Shown here piece by piece: positions 7,182 through 11,486 of a DNA stretch of 11,486 nt. Position numbers and translations under genes: made by a program. Where the stretch lies: contig DATFLY010000001.1 in the NCBI GenBank assembly GCA_035267185.1, positions 1 to 11,486 of the forward strand, given 5' to 3'. Every line of letters starts with the position of its first letter. Within the stretch, counting starts at the first letter, position 1. This DNA comes from JAUIBE01 sp035267185. Lineage in GTDB: Bacteria > Pseudomonadota > Gammaproteobacteria > Xanthomonadales > SZUA-36. The notes under the pieces are model-generated. The model had not been told where the DNA came from, searched no databases, and saw only the letters and a list, made by a program, of their open reading frames with translations.

Positions 7182-8699
7182 ATGAAAAACATGTCATCTC
7201 CAATATCGAACACAGAGCGCCTTCAAGCCCTGGACCTGCTCAGGGGGATCGCCCTGTTCGGCATCCTGGTGGTCAATGCATTGCAGTATTTCCAACCGCT
7301 TGGCCTGGCCAACCCTCCCATTCGTTTTGTACCAGGAGATGATTTGGCGTGGCCGATTTGGGGTGCAATCCATGCACTGTTTGACACCAAGTTCCTGACG
7401 ATATTTTCAGTGCTGTTTGGACTGGGGTTTGCCTTGCAATGGGAAAAAGCCCGGACAGGAAGCAGCGAAGGATTCAGGCTGCGCTATGTACGCCGCATGA
7501 TCATCCTGATCGGCTTCGGCGTGATTCATGGGGTATTTCTGTATTCCGCCGATGTCCTGGTGGTTTACGGCGTGGCAGGACTCGTGCTGCTCTCATTATC
7601 GGGGATGAAACCAGGCTCGCTGATGCGTGGTGGTGTGTTTATCGTGATACTCAGTATCTTTGTGAACGTACTCCTGGAACTGCCATCGGACGGCATCACC
7701 CTGCGCCCGATTCTTATCATGCTGGTCGTGGCGTTTGGCTTGCTGTTCGTGGTCCGCAAAACCTCACCCCGTGTGTATCTGGTGATCGCGCTGCTGGTTC
7801 TGGTCGGCGGCTCTTATGCCATCCACTGGAGCAATTCAGTTGGCTACGCCAGTGGTGCTGATTATCAGTTGGCAAAAGAATTTCGGGAAAAGCAGGATCG
7901 GGCGGATCATTACGCTTCACTTGACCGCTCGACCATCGAAATAGACGGTCGAACAGAGCCATTCCCGCCAACACCTGAAATGCTGGCACGGATAGACGCA
8001 GGGGAGGCTGAGGCCCCTGCCCTTGATTACCTGGCATACGCTGCTGGTGATTTCGCCCTGGCAATCCGGACCCGAATCGGGGACTTTACTCTCATTTTAA
8101 TTCTTGGACTGGTCTATTTTGGCTGGCGCACACTCGGTCTGTTCCTGATTGCAGCAGGCCTGATGAAGTGGGGTATTTCAGGAACAGCCAACAGAACACT
8201 CTGGCAAAAAACCGCATGGATCGGATTGGGGCTGGGAATACCGATCTCGATCATCAACACGGTTGCACTGGCATTCAGCTACCAGTCAGAAAATCTCCTT
8301 ACCGCAGCAATACCTTTGATCCATGAAATCTCAAGCCTGATGATCGCCGCGGGATTGGGGTCGCTGGCATTCCTGTGGGCTGATTCTTCGCTACTGGAAC
8401 GCCTCAGAAAGTGGCTGTCGGGTGTTGGCCGGATGGCCCTGACCAATTATCTTGGCCAGTCACTCATTATGAGCCTGGTTGCCAATGGCTACGGATTGGG
8501 GCTCTACGGACGCCTGACCCACCTGCAACTAATGGTCCTGTCCCTTGGCGTATTTGTTTTGCTCGCGGCAGTCAGCAACTGGTGGCTGGGGCGATTCAGG
8601 TACGGCCCACTTGAATGGCTGTGGCGTTGCGGCACTTATTGGCGCTGGTTGCCCTTCATGAAAGTGGCGACGAAGAAAAAAGTGATGAGATATGACTGA
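7182..8699 (+). CDS. DUF418 family polytopic membrane protein
   Basis: This protein of about 505 aa has many hydrophobic helices and is an inner-membrane protein of the DUF418 (YeiB-like) family. The opening RLQALDLLRGIALFGILVVN (13-32) is the typical family start, followed by an LTIFSVLFGLGFALQWEKA block (72-90) and RRMIILIGFGVIHG. The C-terminal DUF418 part is recognised by VGRMALTNYLGQSLIMSL and by YGPLEWLWR (474-482). A hydrophilic loop in the middle (LAKEFREKQDRADHYASLDR onward) separates two membrane halves. DUF418 proteins resemble acyltransferase-fold membrane proteins, but the biochemical role is not established. ATG at 7182 is used; ATG at 7191 is an alternative, and an earlier in-frame start would overlap the GntR gene. 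No clear ribosome site is seen. It is 23 bp after the GntR gene, so they are probably co-transcribed. Confidence 0.88.
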   Translation: MKNMSSPISNTERLQALDLLRGIALFGILVVNALQYFQPLGLANPPIRFVPGDDLAWPIWGAIHALFDTKFLTIFSVLFGLGFALQWEKARTGSSEGFRLRYVRRMIILIGFGVIHGVFLYSADVLVVYGVAGLVLLSLSGMKPGSLMRGGVFIVILSIFVNVLLELPSDGITLRPILIMLVVAFGLLFVVRKTSPRVYLVIALLVLVGGSYAIHWSNSVGYASGADYQLAKEFREKQDRADHYASLDRSTIEIDGRTEPFPPTPEMLARIDAGEAEAPALDYLAYAAGDFALAIRTRIGDFTLILILGLVYFGWRTLGLFLIAAGLMKWGISGTANRTLWQKTAWIGLGLGIPISIINTVALAFSYQSENLLTAAIPLIHEISSLMIAAGLGSLAFLWADSSLLERLRKWLSGVGRMALTNYLGQSLIMSLVANGYGLGLYGRLTHLQLMVLSLGVFVLLAAVSNWWLGRFRYGPLEWLWRCGTYWRWLPFMKVATKKKVMRYD

Positions 8700-8744
8700 G
8701 TGAAGGCAGGCTCCAGGTATCTGTTGTTACGGGACTTCCAGGCA

Positions 8745-9152
8745 TTAGTGAGATAAATGCGCCAGCACTTTGCGCTGACCCTGGCTGTGACGATGCTCCC
8801 AAAGGAAAATTCCCTGCCAGGTGCCAAGAGCCAGCTCTCCATCTGTGACCGGAATGGTCAGGGAACAGGCCGTCAATGACGCCTTGATATGCGCAGGCAT
8901 GTCGTCAGGCCCTTCCAATGTGTGGGTGTAAATCGGATCGTTCTCAGGCACCAGGCGATTCAGCCAGTTTTCAAGGTCAGCTTTTGCGCTGGGGTCGTAA
9001 TTTTCCTGGATCAGCAGGCTCGCGGACGTGTGCTGTATGAACAAGTGGCAAACCCCGTCTTCAAACCCGGCTTCCCGGACCCAGCCACGCACAAGGTCCG
9101 TGATGTCGTGCAGGCCCTGGCCAGGAACATCAACTTTCAACTCGGTCGCCAT
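8745..9152 (-). CDS. yjbQ: YjbQ / UPF0047 family protein
   Basis: This 135-aa protein matches the UPF0047/YjbQ family along its whole length, the normal size for it. Characteristic segments are FIQHTSASLLIQENYDPSA (38-56), the strongly conserved THTLEGPDDMPAHIKASL (76-93) and LGTWQGIFLWEHRHS (109-123). The conserved His residues (His41, His77, His88, His120) are consistent with a metal or phosphate site. E. coli YjbQ has been linked to a weak secondary thiamin phosphate synthase activity; the main role is not settled. The ATG at 9152 has GGGAGACGTCCAGG upstream. It lies 75 bp downstream of the Fe-S protein gene on the same strand and converges on DUF418 with 45 bp between stops. Confidence 0.93.
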   Translation of the reverse strand: MATELKVDVPGQGLHDITDLVRGWVREAGFEDGVCHLFIQHTSASLLIQENYDPSAKADLENWLNRLVPENDPIYTHTLEGPDDMPAHIKASLTACSLTIPVTDGELALGTWQGIFLWEHRHSQGQRKVLAHLSH

Positions 9153-9227
9153 CCTGGACGTCTCCCATGAATAGTGAGAAAACCGATGCTGGCAGAAAAA
9201 TTTTGCCGCACCAGCGCTTAAGCAATG

Positions 9228-10211
9228 TCAGCCACTCCCTGATTTTCGGGCTGCCCTGCGCTCCAGTTGTTCCACAATGCGTGGCCCCCTGCCCGGCATG
9301 CTCCATGGACAAACAGCAATACAAATTGCGCAACCAAACGTCTGGTTGAAAAAAGTGATGCACTTGTCAAAATCCACGTACCACTTTTCTTCTCCCCTCA
9401 CAGGTACTTTCTCCGGAAGGATCGCCTCCGGCGGGCAGGCATTTGCACATACCTGGCAGCGGCTGCAAAAATCATCCACATGATAGGTCTCTTTTTCAGT
9501 CGCAATCAACGGAATGTCGGTTAACACCGCGGCGAGCCGAAAAGATGAACCGTGTTTTTTATTAATAATCGAACCGTGTTTGCCGAGTTCCCCGAAACCG
9601 CATTCGATGGCTGGCGGAATCAGCAACAACGGACCGGCCATCGGACCACCGTGGGGCTCGGCATCCCAGCCACGCTCCCGGATCCATCCCGCGATCTGTT
9701 TTGCTGCCTTGATGCCGCGCCCATACTGGCGAATCACCTCGGCTCCTGAAGTCAGTGCCGGGGCATCCTTTATCTTGTCGTAATCATGCGCCACGCCGAT
9801 CATGATGACCCACTTTTGTGGCAGGTCGACATGCTCGAAAGTCCATTCCGGACGCAACCTTGTAATTCCGAATAGCTCCATATCCAGCGAGTCAGTGAAT
9901 TCGCACAGCTGGTCCGTCCATTCCCGGGCGCCTTGCTGAAGAGGTTCATCTGCTATGGGCGGCAGTTCCTCGGCAAGAATTTTTTCCCGTGCTGCGCGCG
10001 AAGCACGAATGTGCTCGTTGTCAAAATTCTGCGTATAGAACCATTTCTGGAGTTCGCCATGGACCAGGGTGTCCGGGTCGTGCCAGTAAATCGGCGATGC
10101 ACGCCTAAAATCAGTTTCGCCCAACCCATTGATCGAATTGCCCGATACTTCCGGCATCAATGCCAGCTGATCCGGCCTGGGTATAAATGGACGATATGGC
10201 GATTTGGGCAC
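9228..10211 (-). CDS. Short reductive-dehalogenase-like / QueG-like double 4Fe-4S protein
   Basis: This 327-aa protein carries two Cys clusters for two [4Fe-4S] centres: Cys249-x2-Cys252-x2-Cys255-x3-Cys259 (FCSRCQVCANACPPEAI) and Cys284-x9-Cys294-x2-Cys297-x3-Cys301 (KCITFFNQTFGCAICIAVCP followed by W). The preceding GFGELGKHGSIINKKHGSSF and LAAVLTDIPL correspond to the segment before the ferredoxin motifs in reductive dehalogenases (typically GLGELGR-G then R-TDLPL) and more distantly in QueG. This suggests a corrinoid-dependent reductase, cytoplasmic because no twin-arginine signal is present. It is shorter than respiratory RdhA (about 450-500 aa with leader). The start is GTG at 10211 with GGA six nt upstream; an in-frame stop lies nine codons before, and no better start exists. 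Real QueG is possible but the sequence is closer to RdhA. The substrate is unknown. Confidence 0.75.
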   Translation of the reverse strand: MPKSPYRPFIPRPDQLALMPEVSGNSINGLGETDFRRASPIYWHDPDTLVHGELQKWFYTQNFDNEHIRASRAAREKILAEELPPIADEPLQQGAREWTDQLCEFTDSLDMELFGITRLRPEWTFEHVDLPQKWVIMIGVAHDYDKIKDAPALTSGAEVIRQYGRGIKAAKQIAGWIRERGWDAEPHGGPMAGPLLLIPPAIECGFGELGKHGSIINKKHGSSFRLAAVLTDIPLIATEKETYHVDDFCSRCQVCANACPPEAILPEKVPVRGEEKWYVDFDKCITFFNQTFGCAICIAVCPWSMPGRGPRIVEQLERRAARKSGSG

Positions 10212-10271
10212 GTTGATTCCGCGTTCGAATACCTGTCATCAGCACCGGAGCGTCACAACAATTCGTTTGTC

Positions 10272-10433
10272 ATGAACCGTCACGATTACCTCGCCGACCA
10301 GCGTACACCTAATCTGCTTAAACAGCGCATTTGGCAACCGGTGGCGAGCCGACTCGAGGGTTTGCAATCTGCTTCAATCAGCTGGCATCTGGATGTGCCC
10401 CGCAAAGGGGCACACCTCCATTTTCAGACTTGA
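10272..10433 (+). CDS. Weak candidate 53-aa ORF in the intergenic stretch
   Basis: An ATG at 10272 opens 53 codons to TGA at 10431-10433, starting MNRHDYLADQRTPNLLKQ. The frame is actually open far upstream, through the antisense of the Fe-S gene. Composition is not absurd for a protein, but there is no ribosome site, no recognised family and no signal peptide. It overlaps the minus-strand candidate at 10378-10593; at most one of the two is likely real. Confidence 0.12.
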   Translation: MNRHDYLADQRTPNLLKQRIWQPVASRLEGLQSASISWHLDVPRKGAHLHFQT

Positions 10434-10593
10434 TCAGGAGTCCGATCCAGCCCGGCTCCGGTGTGAATTCGACCTGCTCGTGTATCGTCTGCGTAGCGCC
10501 CGGTTCGAACCCGATGGCCGGAATACTTCGATCGACAGCAGGTATTCCGAACGCCATGAATGCTGTGATTGCGACGATAGCGAGTGTTCGCAT
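10378..10593 (-). CDS. Candidate 71-aa exported small protein, unknown
   Basis: From the ATG at 10593 the frame encodes 71 aa with a signal-like N-terminus (MRTLAIVAITAFMAFGIPAV) and a hydrophilic remainder containing FEPGATQTIHEQVEFTPEPG, in which EPG occurs twice. AGGGG lies 7 nt before the ATG. An earlier in-frame ATG at 10644, with GAGGGG 8 nt upstream, would add 17 residues before the hydrophobic part. No family is recognised. The last codons run through a perfect 8-bp hairpin (10394-10414). It could be a genuine small secreted protein or a decayed gene end; codon use is plausible but not decisive. Confidence 0.35.
   Translation of the reverse strand: MRTLAIVAITAFMAFGIPAVDRSIPAIGFEPGATQTIHEQVEFTPEPGWIGLLIKSENGGVPLCGAHPDAS
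10394..10414. repeat. Perfect 8-bp hairpin TGTGCCCC/GGGGCACA
   Basis: TGTGCCCC-GCAAA-GGGGCACA forms a strong GC-rich stem with a 5-nt loop. On the plus strand a short TTTT follows 6 nt later; on the minus strand there is no T-run. It sits where the minus-strand 71-aa frame and the plus-strand 53-aa frame end, so it may mark the end of a transcript, but it is not a canonical terminator. Confidence 0.5.
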
Positions 10594-10833
10594 GAATAGG
10601 CCCCTGCTGTCAGGCGGGTCGCCCAGTTCCCATGTTTTTGTCATCTGAAAAACCCCTCAATTTCCGGGGTCCGGCAAATCCCGCCAGCGGCCGTGGTCAC
10701 GGTCTGGTACCGTTCACCGGTATCGCCGCCAACCACACCGCCCACCGGCCTGGCGCGTTCTGAGTTGAGCTCGCACCGCCTGGAGTAAAGGAGTCAGCCT
10801 GGATTCGATAACCAGGTGCAATGCCAGGAATCG
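10434..10833. other. Intergenic stretch without a confident gene
   Basis: Together with 10212-10433 this makes about 620 bp lacking any confidently assigned gene. Apart from the candidate small exported protein it holds a palindrome CCGTGGTCACGG (10691-10702), a hairpin GGTACCG-TTCAC-CGGTATC with one G-T pair (10706-10724), and a short ACCCC/GGGGT hairpin (10652-10670) that on the minus strand ends in a T-run. I see no tRNA, IS end or CRISPR-like repeat. The structure density would fit a small RNA or degraded gene. Confidence 0.4.
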
Positions 10834-11061
10834 TTAGTTGTCATCTTCGTCCTCGGCCGCCTCCTTGACTTCCTCGGCCGCGTCTTCGATCGCGCGTTCG
10901 GTGTCGTGAACTGCTTCTTCCACAGCGTCCCTTGTGTCTTCAGTGGCCTCGTCAATGGCTTTGCCCATCTTCTCCATTGTGCCTTCCTCTTCTTTTTTGC
11001 AGGCCGACACGCTGGCAACCAGCGCAAGCAGAAGCGCGACTAAACAAGTACGGATTTTCAT
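10834..11061 (-). CDS. Small acidic amphipathic lipoprotein
   Basis: This 75-aa protein has a lipoprotein signal: basic MKIR, hydrophobic LVALLLALVA, and lipobox VSAC with the lipidated Cys21. Lys follows the Cys, so outer-membrane sorting is expected under the +2 rule. The mature 55 residues are almost purely helical and charged, with repeating units such as AIDEATEDTRDAVEEAVHDT and AIEDAAEEVKEAAEDEDD. The pattern of Ala/Val spaced by acidic and basic residues suggests an amphipathic helix or coiled coil. Similar tiny lipoproteins of unknown function are common in gammaproteobacteria. The start at 11061 is supported by GGGAGA 7 nt upstream and by the signal sequence; an in-frame ATG at 11103 would bury the signal. 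It is divergent from the next gene. Confidence 0.8.
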   Translation of the reverse strand: MKIRTCLVALLLALVASVSACKKEEEGTMEKMGKAIDEATEDTRDAVEEAVHDTERAIEDAAEEVKEAAEDEDDN

Positions 11062-11221
11062 TGAAACTCTCCCGGATTTTCGTGTACTAAGCCACGTATA
11101 CAATCAGCATTGTGAAGATACTGTCAAGCACAAGACCGACCGTTTCGCTTGCTGATCCAATATGATCACGCCACCCAGCCTGCCGTGCCAGGTCGCAGCT
11201 AAATAGATTTTGAATGCTTAT

Positions 11222-11250
11222 TTGCACCAGAAAATGCGAGCGTGTATAAA
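11222..11250 (+). promoter_or_regulatory. Candidate sigma70 promoter for the right-edge gene
   Basis: TTGCAC (11222-11227) and TATAAA (11245-11250, 5 of 6 consensus) are separated by 17 bp. Transcription would start near 11257, about 37 nt before the ATG at 11294. Confidence 0.55.
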
Positions 11251-11293
11251 CCTTGAACTTCAACTTGCGCAAAACTTCCGGAGACACCGAAAT

Positions 11294-11486
11294 ATGAAGC
11301 GATTGATTCTGATAGCAGCCATCATTGGCCTTTTCTGGTCTGTTACGGCTCCGGCGGACAGCACGGAGGCGGCCTGTAACATCTATCCGGCAGGACAAGA
11401 CCACGGCGACAGGCTAATCCCCTGCACCTTCAGCCAGAGACAGGGCTACATCACAATCAGACGTTCTGATGATGTGACCCACGACC
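11294..11486 (+). CDS. Exported protein of unknown function, N-terminal part
   Basis: An ATG at 11294 opens a frame that stays open to the right edge (64 full codons). The first 21 residues form a typical signal peptide (MKRLILIAAIIGLFWSVTAP then A), with cleavage likely after APA. The mature part has Cys28 and Cys44, a possible disulfide, and the segment CTFSQRQGYITIRRSDD. I have a faint recollection of a C-FSQRQGY pattern in uncharacterised proteobacterial proteins but cannot name a family. CGGAGAC lies about 10 nt before the ATG, and a good promoter lies further upstream. It is divergent from the small lipoprotein. A minus-strand frame across the same bases has no ribosome site or signal and is judged a shadow. 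Confidence 0.65.
   Translation, partial: MKRLILIAAIIGLFWSVTAPADSTEAACNIYPAGQDHGDRLIPCTFSQRQGYITIRRSDDVTHD

Noticed and set aside
9130..9363. Minus-strand 77-aa frame across the Fe-S gene end and yjbQ start
   Set aside because: It overlaps two well-supported genes in another frame; no ribosome site or family match.
10652..10670. ACCCC/GGGGT hairpin with T-run as a minus-strand terminator
   Set aside because: Only 5 bp of stem with a 9-nt loop, and the sequence doubles as a GAGGGG ribosome site for the frame at 10644; too weak to call.
11095..11127. TTGACA (minus strand, 11122-11127) with TATACG as the lipoprotein promoter
   Set aside because: The -35 is perfect, but the spacing to TATACG is 21 bp and no good -10 lies at 16-18 bp.
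11087..11404. Minus-strand 105-aa frame at the right edge
   Set aside because: It is opposite a plus-strand gene with signal peptide, ribosome site and promoter, and covers the upstream region of the lipoprotein gene.

Overview
The window looks like chromosomal DNA of a free-living gammaproteobacterium. The best taxonomic hint is FolX at the left edge, whose N-terminus closely resembles the gammaproteobacterial enzyme. YjbQ, an AraC regulator with a membrane-embedded sensor, several Sec-exported small proteins and moderate-to-high GC fit that, and a Xanthomonadales/Chromatiales-like lineage is my guess. I see no transposase, integrase, CRISPR array, tRNA or rRNA, so this is mostly ordinary, densely packed chromosome with many short divergent and convergent units. 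Layout from left to right: (1) folX runs off the left edge on the minus strand. Divergent from it is a plus-strand unit: a candidate 35-aa small ORF that overlaps the next start by ATGA, an exported Cys-type glutathione peroxidase, and a methyltransferase with a signal-like N-terminus. The shared upstream region carries two 14-bp near-identical direct repeats centred on TGTACA and a reasonable sigma70 promoter. (2) A minus-strand exported DUF2785-type protein converges on the methyltransferase. It is divergent from an exported lipocalin-like (DUF1579-like) protein, which is followed closely by a membrane-anchored AraC-type regulator. The 228-bp space between the divergent starts has two inverted repeats. 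(3) A minus-strand long-chain acyl-CoA ligase is divergent from a GntR/FCD regulator. The regulator has a perfect 14-bp palindrome lying exactly in the spacer of a promoter whose predicted start is the A of its ATG, which suggests an autoregulated, possibly leaderless gene. A DUF418 polytopic membrane protein follows the regulator. (4) A minus-strand pair encodes a short reductive-dehalogenase-like/QueG-like double 4Fe-4S protein and YjbQ (UPF0047). (5) About 620 bp without a confident gene holds a perfect 8-bp hairpin, two further inverted repeats and weak small ORFs. (6) A small acidic amphipathic lipoprotein on the minus strand is divergent from an exported protein of unknown function that runs off the right edge and has a good promoter. 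How the genes may work together: the peroxidase unit is probably a small envelope stress module. The GntR gene is well placed to control both itself and the divergent acyl-CoA ligase. The AraC-type membrane sensor probably controls its exported neighbour. None of these links is proven by sequence alone. The best leads for something not well described are the short reductive-dehalogenase-like protein, the small ORF coupled to the peroxidase, and the GntR operator/promoter arrangement.
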